In this document: positions 18,891 to 28,384 of the stretch, in pieces | How the letters are laid out: every line of letters starts with the position of its first letter | Numbering within the stretch: the first letter of the stretch is position 1 | Assembly: GCF_928097925.1 (NCBI RefSeq) | Contig: NZ_CAKMRI010000001.1 | Location: 372,001-436,000 of the forward strand | DNA length: 64,000 bases | Reading direction: 5' to 3' | DNA from: Mediannikoviicoccus vaginalis | GTDB taxonomy: Bacteria > Bacillota > Clostridia > Tissierellales > Peptoniphilaceae | Translations under genes and position numbers: made by a program | The notes under the pieces: model-generated | Database searches by the model: none | Seen by the model: the letters and a program-made list of their open reading frames with translations, nothing else | Told to the model about the DNA's origin: nothing

Positions 18891-19612
18891 TATCTTATTT
18901 TAACGCTCTCTTCATCTATAAATACCGTTACGTCATGATGTAACTTTAATAGTGAAACGGGAACTTTTGTTGAAATTTTGTCCTTATTAACTAAATAGTT
19001 TGTTGCTTCTTCTTTATTTTTCCCGCTAATTAAAAGAATAATTTTTTCTGCATTAAAGATTGTTCCCATACCCATAGAAATGGCCTTTGTTGGAACTTCC
19101 TCTTCACTTTCAAAAAATCTTGCATTTGCTTTAATTGTACTTTCTTCTAGTTCAACTACTGAAGTTGAGTAATTTAATTCTTCATCTGGTTCATTAAATG
19201 CAATATGACCATCTGGACCAATACCAAGTAATTGAATGTCTACTCTTTCAGACTTTCTTATATCATTTTCGTAATCTACTACCTCTTGTTCAGGATTTTT
19301 ATTTCCTTGAGGGATTCTTATATTTTCTCTTTTTACATTTACGTGGTTTAATAAATTATCAAACATAAAATAGTTATAGGATTGAGGATTGTCAGGAGTT
19401 AAACCTATATACTCATCAAGATTAAAAGTCTTAACTTCTGAAAAATCTAAACCGTTAACATGAGCTTCTATTAAACATTTGTATAGTCCAACAGGTGTTG
19501 AACCAGTTGCAAGGCCTAATATAGAATCTTTTTTATTTTCTATTTGTTCTATTACCATTTTTGCAGATTGTTTGCTCATTTCATCATAGTTTTTTGTGTA
19601 AATTACTTTCAT
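18890..19612 (-). CDS. nagB: Glucosamine-6-phosphate deaminase
   Basis: Converts glucosamine 6-phosphate to fructose 6-phosphate and ammonia, linking amino-sugar use to glycolysis. The 240 residues carry LGLATGSTPVGLYK near residues 33-46, FNLDEYIGL with the catalytic Asp, LLGIGPDGHIAFNEP, and the C-terminal LKLHHDVTVF. GGAGGA precedes the ATG. No nagA or amino-sugar transporter is adjacent. Its operon neighbours are functionally unrelated. Confidence 0.96.
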   Translation of the reverse strand: MKVIYTKNYDEMSKQSAKMVIEQIENKKDSILGLATGSTPVGLYKCLIEAHVNGLDFSEVKTFNLDEYIGLTPDNPQSYNYFMFDNLLNHVNVKRENIRIPQGNKNPEQEVVDYENDIRKSERVDIQLLGIGPDGHIAFNEPDEELNYSTSVVELEESTIKANARFFESEEEVPTKAISMGMGTIFNAEKIILLISGKNKEEATNYLVNKDKISTKVPVSLLKLHHDVTVFIDEESVKIR

Positions 19613-19621
19613 TTCTTCCTC

Positions 19622-20311
19622 CTATTTTGCTATAGTTGTTTCAACTATTTTAATTGGTTTGAACTGAAGATAGTCACTAGATGTGCAGAAGTACTCAACT
19701 CCATCAACAACCCCTTCAACCACATTACTAAGTCCAGGTCCGTGTAAGTGACCATAGACACATTTAGTAACACCATGTTCCTTTAAGATATAATGAAAAT
19801 CATCGGGTTTTTTTTCATTTGTGAAAGGTGGATAGTGAAGCATACATATTTTTTTCTTGCCTTTTGGCGCTGAATTTAAGGAAAGTTCTAACCTCAAAAG
19901 CTCTCTCCTATAGATATTATACTCTTCACAATCCTCTGTAAGGTAGTCCCATCCTCTTGTTCCCACTATACAATAATCATTAAATTCAAAATAATTATTT
20001 TGTAAGAAGAAAATACTCTTCAAATTTAAAGAATTATTTTTATTTAGAGAACTCCACCAATAGTCGTGATTGCCCTTAATAAAAACTTTTTGTCCAGGCA
20101 TTTCATCTATTCTGATTAGGTCATAATATGCAGACTTTAAACTCATAGCCCAAGAAATATCTCCAGCTACAAGCACCAAGTCCTCATCCTTAACAGTTTC
20201 TTTCCAGTTATGAAAAATTCTCTCTTCATAATCTGCCCATCTATCTCCAAACAGGGTCATTGTTTTTTCTTTTGTATAATCCAAATGTAAATCTGAAATA
20301 CTATAAATCAT
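19622..20311 (-). CDS. Metallophosphoesterase (calcineurin-like)
   Basis: A 229-residue phosphoesterase with the five metal-binding blocks of the family: SDLHLD at residues 6-11, AGDISW near 50, KGNHDYWW around 79, the HYPPF block, and VYGHLHG near 191. The long WSS-rich insert places it in the YjjX/YpbG-like group of uncharacterised cytosolic phosphoesterases. The substrate is unknown. It lies 9 bases after the YhaN-like gene and 10 before nagB. Confidence 0.9.
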   Translation of the reverse strand: MIYSISDLHLDYTKEKTMTLFGDRWADYEERIFHNWKETVKDEDLVLVAGDISWAMSLKSAYYDLIRIDEMPGQKVFIKGNHDYWWSSLNKNNSLNLKSIFFLQNNYFEFNDYCIVGTRGWDYLTEDCEEYNIYRRELLRLELSLNSAPKGKKKICMLHYPPFTNEKKPDDFHYILKEHGVTKCVYGHLHGPGLSNVVEGVVDGVEYFCTSSDYLQFKPIKIVETTIAK

Positions 20312-20319
20312 TATCTCAC

Positions 20320-22446
20320 CTATAAATTTAAAATTTTAACATCTTGATATGACTTTAAAATTTCCATTTCTCTATCTTGGCAGCTAAGTATTATAATCTG
20401 ATTATGAACTAGCTCCTTTTTTAAGACAGAAATTATTTTTTTAAGCCTGTCATCATCTAAGTAATTAAAAGCATCGTCTAGAATAAGAAAACCTGATTTA
20501 TCATATAATTCAGTGCATATGGCTATCTTAAGAACGAAAAAAATTATATCTTGCGAACCTTTACTCAAGCTTAAAGACGATTTTAGATTACTACTTCCAT
20601 TTTCTCTATAGGAAACATTCAAAAACTCATCTATATAAAATTTTATATCATTTCCATAGATTGGTTTCAATAATGAGTTTACCCTATTTATAAGTTTTGG
20701 AACAAAACTTGCCTTTAACTCTTCAAAGGATTGTTCCACAAGTCCTATAGTAAGATCAATAATCTTCAAGTTATTTTCTAATTCTTCAATTTTTTTAGCC
20801 GTACTCTTCTCTTTATCTAACAAACTTGGTAGCTTTATTATTTCGCTATCCAGTATTTTAATTCTTTCTTTTATTCTGACGATTTCACTGTTAAGCAAAT
20901 CTTTTTCTTTTCTTAATTCTTCAATACCCATATTTTCTACAATATAAAAATCTTTTGAAAATTCTATCTTATTAACATTAGAAGTTTTTGTTAAGGGTTT
21001 TGTCTTTACTATGAAATCAAGTTTCGACTTAGATTCTTCTAACTTCTTTTTGCAGTTTAGTAGTTCCTCATCAAGTTCTTTTATCTCTTTAATACCAATA
21101 TTGAATTTGTCATTAATTGTCTTATCAATATCTAAAAGAGAATTATTTTTATCCTCTTCATCATTTAATAAGTACTCAATTTCCCTATCTAGATCTTCTA
21201 TCTTTTTAAAATAAAAATCCCTATCCCTTTTAACTTTTTCATATTCTTCATCATCTGATTTCCCAGATTTACGATTTTGTATCATAAAAGATACTAGGTT
21301 TACCACAACAAAAGCCATAAATATAGAAGAACTTAAAAGTTTTGTGTATTGTTTTAAAAGATAACTTGCAATAATTGAAAAGAAGAACACTAAAAAATAT
21401 CTTATTTTAAGTGATTTTTCACTTTTTTTATGGCTTTTTACTGTATCATCTAGCGTTTTTGAAATATCTAAATACTTTTTGTATACCAGTCTCTTTTCCT
21501 GTGAAAGCTCGTCAAACGCCTTCTTTAAATATTTTTCTTCATCCTTTATTTTTTCATATTCCTTTAGATATGGTTCATAGATTCTTTTTGAATTTTCAAT
21601 TTCAGATTTCTTTTTATTTAAATTAGCAATGTCATTTAATAACTCATCTTTCTCATTTAAGACGTTAACATCATTTTCCTGTTTCTCAAAGGATAACTGT
21701 TTTTCTTTTAATTCAAATAGATTATTCTTTTCTATAAAATCTTCTTCCAAGTCTGAAAGCTTATTTAAAGAAATGTCATACTCCTCTTTTAATTCTGAAA
21801 TTCTTTTTACTTCCGAGCTTATAGTTTTATAGTCCTCGTATGCTTTTCCAAGAGGCTTATTCGTATTTGCTGTTGTGCCAATATCTCTTCTTAGCTCTTT
21901 AAGATACTCAACGCTTTTTTTACTCGATGTTAAGTCTTCATGATTATCTTTATTTTTAAGCATAGTATCTGTAATATATCTTGATGCCTGATCTTTTATT
22001 CCAACATTATTCTGTCCTATTATTTTAGTATTATTGAAAACTTCACTACTTACTTTGAAGAAATACTCTCCAGGAAAGCTTTTATTGGACTGTTTATATC
22101 CTTCTAGAGTTTCTGTAATATCCTTACCTGTCTTTTCGTTATATATTTTATAATCGCCAGTTTGGAAGTTTCTATATACCCTTAAAATCTGTCCACTTTG
22201 TTCAATTATAACTGAACCTTCATAGTTAGGAGAATTCCATGGTCTATACTTTTCTAAATCATCTGTATATCTGGTTGTTTTTAAATATGGTTTTACAAAT
22301 CCATAAAAAACACCTTCAATAAATTTGACACATGTACTCTTACCGGCCTCGTTATCTCCTCTAATTAAAATAAAGTCCTCTTTTAAGTCAATTATTTTAT
22401 TTTTAAATTTTCCAAATCCAGATATTTCAAGTTTTAAAAGCTTCAT
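20320..22446 (-). CDS. YhaN-like AAA ATPase (SbcC-type) with membrane segments
   Basis: A 708-residue SMC/Rad50-like ATPase. Walker A GDNEAGKST is at residues 30-38. Long coiled coils (about 200-350 and 400-580) are interrupted by two hydrophobic helices near 348-366 and 372-390. The signature LSLSKGSQD and Walker B FLILDDAFNYLDDD lie near the C-terminus. Bacillus YhaN has the same layout with central membrane helices. It overlaps the nuclease gene by ATGA, as expected for an SbcC/SbcD-type pair acting on DNA ends, here perhaps at the membrane. Confidence 0.88.
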   Translation of the reverse strand: MKLLKLEISGFGKFKNKIIDLKEDFILIRGDNEAGKSTCVKFIEGVFYGFVKPYLKTTRYTDDLEKYRPWNSPNYEGSVIIEQSGQILRVYRNFQTGDYKIYNEKTGKDITETLEGYKQSNKSFPGEYFFKVSSEVFNNTKIIGQNNVGIKDQASRYITDTMLKNKDNHEDLTSSKKSVEYLKELRRDIGTTANTNKPLGKAYEDYKTISSEVKRISELKEEYDISLNKLSDLEEDFIEKNNLFELKEKQLSFEKQENDVNVLNEKDELLNDIANLNKKKSEIENSKRIYEPYLKEYEKIKDEEKYLKKAFDELSQEKRLVYKKYLDISKTLDDTVKSHKKSEKSLKIRYFLVFFFSIIASYLLKQYTKLLSSSIFMAFVVVNLVSFMIQNRKSGKSDDEEYEKVKRDRDFYFKKIEDLDREIEYLLNDEEDKNNSLLDIDKTINDKFNIGIKEIKELDEELLNCKKKLEESKSKLDFIVKTKPLTKTSNVNKIEFSKDFYIVENMGIEELRKEKDLLNSEIVRIKERIKILDSEIIKLPSLLDKEKSTAKKIEELENNLKIIDLTIGLVEQSFEELKASFVPKLINRVNSLLKPIYGNDIKFYIDEFLNVSYRENGSSNLKSSLSLSKGSQDIIFFVLKIAICTELYDKSGFLILDDAFNYLDDDRLKKIISVLKKELVHNQIIILSCQDREMEILKSYQDVKILNL

Positions 22447-23540
22447 GAATCCTCCCTCATTAAAGCATTTAATCCATATTTTAATATTTTTTCTTTTATT
22501 TCTTGACTTTCATTTAATGAGTTGACCTTGTCTATAAAAATTCCTATTTGATTTTCTCTATTTAAGTCAAGAATTTTTTCAATGTCATAATTTTCTTCTG
22601 TATTATCAATTACTTCAATGTAGTGTACATACTTTTTAAGAGCCTCTTCAAGTCCTTTTATATCCAAGTCAAAACCCATTGGAAGTTTTCCTGTAAGGGT
22701 CAGTCTAATATAATTATTTTTATCTTCCACAAGTACATTATCTTTCAAATGTTCTAGCAGATAATAAAAATCAAAACTCTCTTTTAATTCGTAGTTTACC
22801 AATGTAAAGATTGAACTTGAAAGAGGTATAAATTTTTTATATAGCTTTCTATTTTCAAATTCACCATAAATTGCACCATGAAAACCAGTTTCCTTAAATG
22901 AAAGTGGTTCTAAAGATCCTGGATATATAATGTTTTCCTTGACTTTTTGAGGCTTATGAATATGCCCAAGGGCAATATAATCAAATCCTAAATTCTCTAT
23001 ATCACTCAAATTTAAATTCATATAATTAAAATTAGGCATTAAAATATCTGTGTGTAACAGTAAAATATTGATCTTTTTTCTATCTAGTTTTATGTCTTCA
23101 AAGTAAGAAGATTTATTTAAAATTCTATCAGTATAACTTATTCCATATACATTAAAATCTTCAAACTCAAAAGATTTTACATTATCGTCATCAAATACAA
23201 AAACATTTGAAGCAAGATTTAAATATTTGAATTTTGAATTTTTTGAATATGGATCATGATTTCCAAATATTATAAAAATCTTTGTTTCAGGTACCGTTTT
23301 AAATAGAGAGTTGAGTCTTTCTAAAATTGATAGTGTTACATAATTTTCATTAAAAATATCTCCACATAAAAATATACAGTCCGTTTTCTTTTCCTTGGCA
23401 TAAGAAAATAGGCTTTCAATTGAAGCCCATATATTTTCCCTACGATTTTCTACTAACTCAACAGGTAAATCTGAAGAATAAAAATATGATCCTAAATGAA
23501 AGTCCCCACTATGCAAAAATGTTAACTTGTTATTTTTCAT
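22443..23540 (-). CDS. YhaO-like DNA exonuclease subunit (SbcD type)
   Basis: A metallophosphoesterase of about 365 residues resembling the Mre11/SbcD nuclease. Its blocks are HSGDFHLG at residues 10-17, CGDIFNE near 65, FGNHDPY near 100, LLHTD, and ALGHIHKPQ near 195. A C-terminal capping domain follows. The frame extends 18 codons upstream, but the ATG at 23540 aligns with family starts and overlaps the previous gene by 11 bases. It is the partner of the YhaN-like ATPase. Confidence 0.88.
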   Translation of the reverse strand: MKNNKLTFLHSGDFHLGSYFYSSDLPVELVENRRENIWASIESLFSYAKEKKTDCIFLCGDIFNENYVTLSILERLNSLFKTVPETKIFIIFGNHDPYSKNSKFKYLNLASNVFVFDDDNVKSFEFEDFNVYGISYTDRILNKSSYFEDIKLDRKKINILLLHTDILMPNFNYMNLNLSDIENLGFDYIALGHIHKPQKVKENIIYPGSLEPLSFKETGFHGAIYGEFENRKLYKKFIPLSSSIFTLVNYELKESFDFYYLLEHLKDNVLVEDKNNYIRLTLTGKLPMGFDLDIKGLEEALKKYVHYIEVIDNTEENYDIEKILDLNRENQIGIFIDKVNSLNESQEIKEKILKYGLNALMREDS

Positions 23541-24156
23541 AATACCTATGCTCTTCCTTCCTGTCCTGTCTAATATATATTTCCAATATATCAAAACTCA
23601 AATTGTAAGCACTAAACATTTTAATTAGTAAGTCCCTAATTTTATTTGCCGGAAATTTTGTTTCAATATAGACGCTATTGCCTATTAAAACCGCATTCCT
23701 AATCTTATTTTTCTCTAAGCTAAAGTAAGTCCTCTTCCAACCATTAAAATCAGTTTTTTGCGGAAAAGATCTGAAGATTACTGGATTGAGTTTATAGAAG
23801 TACTCACAAAGACTTACATATAAATCATAGTAAGAGCTAATTGACACTATCTCACCTCTATAGAGTCTATAGCCTTCAGGTTTAGTATAGGTGAAATCGT
23901 GATCTAGCGTTACTTTATTAGTTACTATCTTACTAAGCTCAAATTCTTTTAATCTAAGCTGAATATTTATTGGCTCAATAACATCTAAAATTGAATTAGT
24001 AGTGTCCAAAAACTTTTCTATTTCTTCCCTATCTTTTGTAGTTAAGTCATATTCTAAAGCTTTCTCGAAATATTTAATTTGATCTTCCAAAGCTGTTTTT
24101 ATATTTAAAACAAGCTCCGGGTCTTTTTCTGTTAATTGGTCAAAAAATTTCTTCAT
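23530..24156 (-). CDS. Unrecognised 208-residue protein in the YhaO/YhaN operon
   Basis: No family recognised. The first 70 residues are helical and acidic (TEKDPELVLNIKTALEDQ). The rest alternates strands and helices, with aromatic-rich stretches (FTYTKPEGYRLYRGE, SYYDLYVSLCEYFYKLNP). There is no signal peptide or membrane segment. It overlaps the SbcD-like gene by 11 bases and lies 9 bases after mobA-mobB, so it is certainly cotranscribed. Position suggests a third component or regulator of the nuclease, but that is inference. AGGGATA precedes the ATG. Confidence 0.75.
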   Translation of the reverse strand: MKKFFDQLTEKDPELVLNIKTALEDQIKYFEKALEYDLTTKDREEIEKFLDTTNSILDVIEPINIQLRLKEFELSKIVTNKVTLDHDFTYTKPEGYRLYRGEIVSISSYYDLYVSLCEYFYKLNPVIFRSFPQKTDFNGWKRTYFSLEKNKIRNAVLIGNSVYIETKFPANKIRDLLIKMFSAYNLSFDILEIYIRQDRKEEHRYYEK

Positions 24157-24165
24157 ATTATCCCT

Positions 24166-25194
24166 CTAGAGATATTCTTTTTTTAAGTACTCCACAAATT
24201 TACTAGCATCATTTAAATCAAAAGTTTCTACATCAAATTGTTTTTTTTCTAAATCGGTTATAATGCCTTTTAAGTGTCCTGATGAAATAATTTCATTTGA
24301 GTTACCTTTTCTCACTATCTCGTATTTATTAAAATTTGAATCTTTAAGCCCTTCAATAATAACTAAATCGTACTTCCTTGAGTCTTTTAAAAAATATTCT
24401 ACGCTTTTTGATGGTTTTTCAACAATTTGATACTTATAATCCGAGTAGACAATAGTTGTGATTGCACCATTTAAAAATGCTATATTTGAATCCCTGTCTT
24501 CACCCAATGTAAAATCATGTCCGTCATGTTTTATATATTTTATTTTGTAGCCTTCTGTACTTAGTAAATTTATTACATTTGAAATAAAAGTGGTTTTACC
24601 AGAGTTTTTCCTTCCACAAATGCAAATTATATTGTCATCTAAAAGCTTTTTATATTGCGATGGATAATTTATATTAGAAAGGATTATAGAATTAAACTTA
24701 CTGTATTTTAACGGAACGTTTTTAGCATCTTCGTCATATAAAAGGTCCATAAGTTTGTATTCTTGATTCCTAATTCTCTCTTCAAGTACAGGAATAATAT
24801 TCTTTGGATAAATTGAACCAAGTGGATTTAACTTTCCATTATCTTCAAATGTTATTATCCTATTTTCAGTAGACACATAGGTTGATAAAAATTCTGCTAC
24901 TTCTAAAGTCATAAACTGCATATCAACGCCAACTATAAATACATTTTCCGTTTCTGCTTCTTTAAGTATTTCAAGAATACCTGATATAGGACCAATGTTT
25001 TCATATTTATCCCTTACGATTTTATATCCTGCGATATCGGTGTCGGGGTTATTATTTGAAATTATTATTGGATAGCATTTAAATTCATCTACTAAATTTT
25101 CTAAAAAAGTTTTATTTTTATATAGCAGTTTTGCTTTATCAGCACCCATTCTGGTACTTTTACCGCCTGAAAGAATTCCTATAGTTAAGTCCAT
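24166..25194 (-). CDS. MobA-MobB fusion, molybdenum cofactor guanylyltransferase
   Basis: Two Moco-modifying domains in one 342-residue chain. Residues 1-185 are MobA, which transfers GMP to molybdopterin (ILSGGKSTRMG at 7-17, later VGVDMQFM). Residues 190-342 are MobB, a GTP-binding adaptor with Walker A GRKNSGKTT at 194-202 and IKYIKHDGHDF. The two are usually separate genes or the reverse arrangement. Its ATG directly follows the moeA stop. It implies a molybdo-enzyme using a dinucleotide cofactor elsewhere in the genome. Confidence 0.9.
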   Translation of the reverse strand: MDLTIGILSGGKSTRMGADKAKLLYKNKTFLENLVDEFKCYPIIISNNNPDTDIAGYKIVRDKYENIGPISGILEILKEAETENVFIVGVDMQFMTLEVAEFLSTYVSTENRIITFEDNGKLNPLGSIYPKNIIPVLEERIRNQEYKLMDLLYDEDAKNVPLKYSKFNSIILSNINYPSQYKKLLDDNIICICGRKNSGKTTFISNVINLLSTEGYKIKYIKHDGHDFTLGEDRDSNIAFLNGAITTIVYSDYKYQIVEKPSKSVEYFLKDSRKYDLVIIEGLKDSNFNKYEIVRKGNSNEIISSGHLKGIITDLEKKQFDVETFDLNDASKFVEYLKKEYL

Positions 25195-26376
25195 TTAAAA
25201 CAAGTAAATAATATTTACTTTATCTCCTTCCTTAATCTCTTCATTAGGATTTTGTAGAACTAGACAATTACATTCTGCAAGGTTAGAAATAACAGATGAA
25301 TTATGGAAATTTTCCAGCACTACAAAATTTCCATCGGTCTTAGCTCTCACAAATCTATTTAACTTACTAGGTTTTAGGTAACTGTCTTTTACTATTCGTT
25401 CATACAATTTATTTCTGTAATAAGAACATCCATAATATTTTTCCACTGCTGCCCAAAATAGCACTTGAAAGTTCACCATGGCTGCAAATGGATTTCCAGA
25501 TACGCTAAGTATAAGTGTGTCATCATATATACCTGATGTAACAGGAGTTCCTGGTTTCATTTTAACTTTTGTAAATAGAGTTTTCATATTTAAAAGCTCA
25601 TATACTTTTTTAATATAGTCATATTTACCAACTGAAACCCCTCCAGTTGTGATAATAATATCAGCATCTTTTGATTCTTTTTTTAATGAACTTTTTATGT
25701 GGTCAATGTCATCATCAATAATCTTATTTGAAACAACTTCAATCTTATATTTTTCTAAGATAGACTCTATCATAAAAGTTGATATGGCATAAATTTTTCC
25801 AGCTTCAAGTTTTTCTCCTGGTTTTGTTAGCTCAGATCCAGTAGAAATTAACGATACTTTTAAAGGCCTACATACTTTTATTTTGTCTAGCCCAATTCCT
25901 GCAAAAATTCCAATGTGTCCAGAGTTGATTACAGTTCCACTTTTAATTAAAATTTCGCCCTTTTTAATATCCTCTCCAACAACGCAATAATTAAAATGTT
26001 TTCCAACTGGATTTAAAACTTTTATCATGTCATTTTCTATTAAGACATCTTCCTGTTTAACTACACAGTCATAACCTTCCGGAACATATCCACCAGTCAT
26101 TACTCTTACGCAAGTATTCTTTTCATAATCATAATTATTAAAGTCCCCTGCTGCATTTTCACCAATTACTTTGAATTTATCACCATCAATTAAGTCCTTG
26201 TGATTAAAAGCATATCCGTCCATTGCAGACTTTGGAAAATCAGGCACATTTATATTTGAAATAATATCTTCTGCTAAAACATATCCTGCAGATTCAAAAA
26301 ATGGAATCTCAATAGTTTCTTTGCAAGTTTTTATATTTTCTATAATTTTTTCTCTAGCTTCATTTACTGTTAACAT
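25195..26376 (-). CDS. moeA: Molybdopterin molybdenumtransferase
   Basis: Inserts molybdate into adenylylated molybdopterin. The 393 residues show the MoeA order: domain II with GYVLAEDI near residue 30, PDFPKSAMDGYAF at about 47-59, RVMTGGYVPEGYD, the central molybdopterin-binding domain with STGSELT and TTGGVSVGKYD, then KPGTPV and LSVSGNPFAAM, and a short C-terminal domain. It is the first gene of an eight-gene run. The moaA-E and mogA genes are not in the window. Confidence 0.93.
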   Translation of the reverse strand: MLTVNEAREKIIENIKTCKETIEIPFFESAGYVLAEDIISNINVPDFPKSAMDGYAFNHKDLIDGDKFKVIGENAAGDFNNYDYEKNTCVRVMTGGYVPEGYDCVVKQEDVLIENDMIKVLNPVGKHFNYCVVGEDIKKGEILIKSGTVINSGHIGIFAGIGLDKIKVCRPLKVSLISTGSELTKPGEKLEAGKIYAISTFMIESILEKYKIEVVSNKIIDDDIDHIKSSLKKESKDADIIITTGGVSVGKYDYIKKVYELLNMKTLFTKVKMKPGTPVTSGIYDDTLILSVSGNPFAAMVNFQVLFWAAVEKYYGCSYYRNKLYERIVKDSYLKPSKLNRFVRAKTDGNFVVLENFHNSSVISNLAECNCLVLQNPNEEIKEGDKVNIIYLF

Positions 26377-26396
26377 ATCACACCTTCTTAATATTC

Positions 26397-26402
26397 ATTA
26401 TA
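26397..26402 (-). promoter_or_regulatory. Extended -10 promoter for the moeA operon
   Basis: The minus strand reads TGATATAAT 21 bases before the moeA ATG, just after the thrS terminator. The -35 is weak (TTAGAG at 18 bases). Confidence 0.55.
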
Positions 26403-26428
26403 TCAAAAGCTTTGTAATTACTCTAATT

Positions 26429-26455
26429 TAAAAAGCCGACGGTAAAACCATCGGC
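26429..26455 (-). terminator. Terminator of thrS
   Basis: GCCGATGG/CCGTCGGC on the minus strand (26448-26455 and 26435-26442), one G-U pair, then TTTTTA. Confidence 0.88.
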
Positions 26456-26462
26456 CATAAAT

Positions 26463-28367
26463 TTATTTTTTTGATTTTATCTCATCTAATAGATTTTTTG
26501 CAAACTCATCTACTGAAATTGAACCCTTGTCTCCCTCGTCTCTCTTTCTTACAGAAACTGTTTTTCCTTCAACTTCCTTTTCACCAACTATTAAGCTGTA
26601 AGGAACTTTTTGAATTTGAGCTTCTCTGATTTTAAAACCAACTTTTTCAGCTCTATCATCTACTTCAGATCTTATTCCTAACTCTTTAAGCTTTTCATTT
26701 ATTTCATAAGCATAGTCGTTGAACTTGTCTGAAATTGGTAAAATTCTTGCTTGAACTGGTGCAAGCCATGCAGGGAACTTACCAGCATAATGTTCAATTA
26801 ATATTCCTAAAAATCTTTCAATTGATCCAAGAATTGCTCTATGAACCATTACCGGTCTTTTCTTTTCTCCGTCACTATCTATATAAGTTAGTTCAAATCT
26901 TTCTGGCATTTGGAAGTCAAGTTGAATTGTTCCACATTGCCAAGTTCTTCCAATTGCATCTTCTAGATGGAAGTCGATCTTTGGTCCATAGAAAGCTCCA
27001 TCGCCTTCATTTATTGTGTATTCAAAGTCTTTTGAATCTAAAGCTTCCTTTAGACTATTAATAGCTATATCCCAATCTTCATCAGAACCCATTGAGTTCT
27101 CAGGTCTTGTTGAAAGTTCAACATTATATTTAAATCCAAATACAGAATAAATATAATCACAAAGGTCAATAACTTTTGATACTTCTTCCTTAATTTGTTC
27201 CTTTAACATATAAATATGGGCATCATCTTGTGTAAATGCTCTAACTCTAAATAGACCGTGTAGAGCTCCGGATAACTCATGTCTATGAACAAGACCCATT
27301 TCTGCAAGCTTTAACGGAAAGTCTCTATAGCTATGCATTCCAGATTTATAAACTAATATAGATCCTGGACAGTTCATAGGTTTAACTGCATAATCTTGGT
27401 CATCTATTTTTGTAAAGTACATATTTTCCTTATAGTGATCCCAGTGACCAGATTTATGCCATAGACTTTCACTTAAAATTATAGGTGTTTGAATCTCTCC
27501 ATAACCTTCTTTCTTATGAACTTCTCTCCAGAAATTCATTAGCTCATTCTTCACTATCATTCCATTTGGATGGAAGAATGGAAAACCTGGACCCTCTTCT
27601 TGGAAACTGAATAAATCTAATTCTTTTCCTAGCTTTCTATGGTCTCTCTTCTTTGCTTCCTCTATGAATTCTAAATATTCTGTAAGTTGTTTTTGCTTTT
27701 CAAAGCTTATTGCATATATTCTTTGAAGCATGTTATTCTTTTCATCGCCTCTCCAATATGCTCCTGCAACTGAAAGAAGTTTTACAGCTTTTATTTTTTT
27801 TATGTCATATAGATGAGGTCCCTTACAAAGATCTATAAACTCGCCTAGTTTATAGAAAGATATAATTTCATCTTCTGGAAGATGCTCAATAAGATCAACT
27901 TTGTAATTTTCTCCTTTTTCCTCGAAGAACTTCACAGCTTCATCCCTTGGCATTTCATATCTTTCAACCTTGTGACCCTCTTTTATAATCTTTTTCATCT
28001 CTTCTTCAATTTTAGGAAGATCTTCGTCTGTAAATCTGTGCTCAAGGTCAAAGTCATAGTAAAATCCATTGGCAATTGCAGGTCCTATACCAAATTTAAC
28101 ATCTTTGTACAATCTTTGTACCGCAAGAGCCATAATATGTGCTGAAGTATGCCAAAAAATTTGTTTTCCTTCATCATCTTCAAACTTTACAAATCTAACA
28201 TGGCTATCTTCTCTAATAGGCTCCTGTAATCCCATTATATTGTCATTAACTACAGCACCTAAGACAACCCTAGCAAGCCCTTCTGAAATATCTTTTGCAA
28301 TTTCTCCTAGTAATACTCCTGATTCGTATTCCCTAACAGAATCGTCAGGTAAAATAATTTTTATCAT
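26463..28367 (-). CDS. thrS: Threonine-tRNA ligase
   Basis: Charges tRNA-Thr. The 634 residues comprise the N-terminal TGS domain (1-60), the editing domain with HTSAHIMALAVQ near 73 and the CKGPHL zinc block near 181, the class II core with MNCPGS and RVRAFTQDDAHIY, and the C-terminal anticodon-binding domain (IVGEKEVEGKTVSVR). GGAGGC precedes the ATG. A T-box leader lies between it and hisS, so its expression should respond to uncharged tRNA-Thr. Confidence 0.97.
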   Translation of the reverse strand: MIKIILPDDSVREYESGVLLGEIAKDISEGLARVVLGAVVNDNIMGLQEPIREDSHVRFVKFEDDEGKQIFWHTSAHIMALAVQRLYKDVKFGIGPAIANGFYYDFDLEHRFTDEDLPKIEEEMKKIIKEGHKVERYEMPRDEAVKFFEEKGENYKVDLIEHLPEDEIISFYKLGEFIDLCKGPHLYDIKKIKAVKLLSVAGAYWRGDEKNNMLQRIYAISFEKQKQLTEYLEFIEEAKKRDHRKLGKELDLFSFQEEGPGFPFFHPNGMIVKNELMNFWREVHKKEGYGEIQTPIILSESLWHKSGHWDHYKENMYFTKIDDQDYAVKPMNCPGSILVYKSGMHSYRDFPLKLAEMGLVHRHELSGALHGLFRVRAFTQDDAHIYMLKEQIKEEVSKVIDLCDYIYSVFGFKYNVELSTRPENSMGSDEDWDIAINSLKEALDSKDFEYTINEGDGAFYGPKIDFHLEDAIGRTWQCGTIQLDFQMPERFELTYIDSDGEKKRPVMVHRAILGSIERFLGILIEHYAGKFPAWLAPVQARILPISDKFNDYAYEINEKLKELGIRSEVDDRAEKVGFKIREAQIQKVPYSLIVGEKEVEGKTVSVRKRDEGDKGSISVDEFAKNLLDEIKSKK

Positions 28368-28384
28368 CTCTGCCTCCTATTAAA

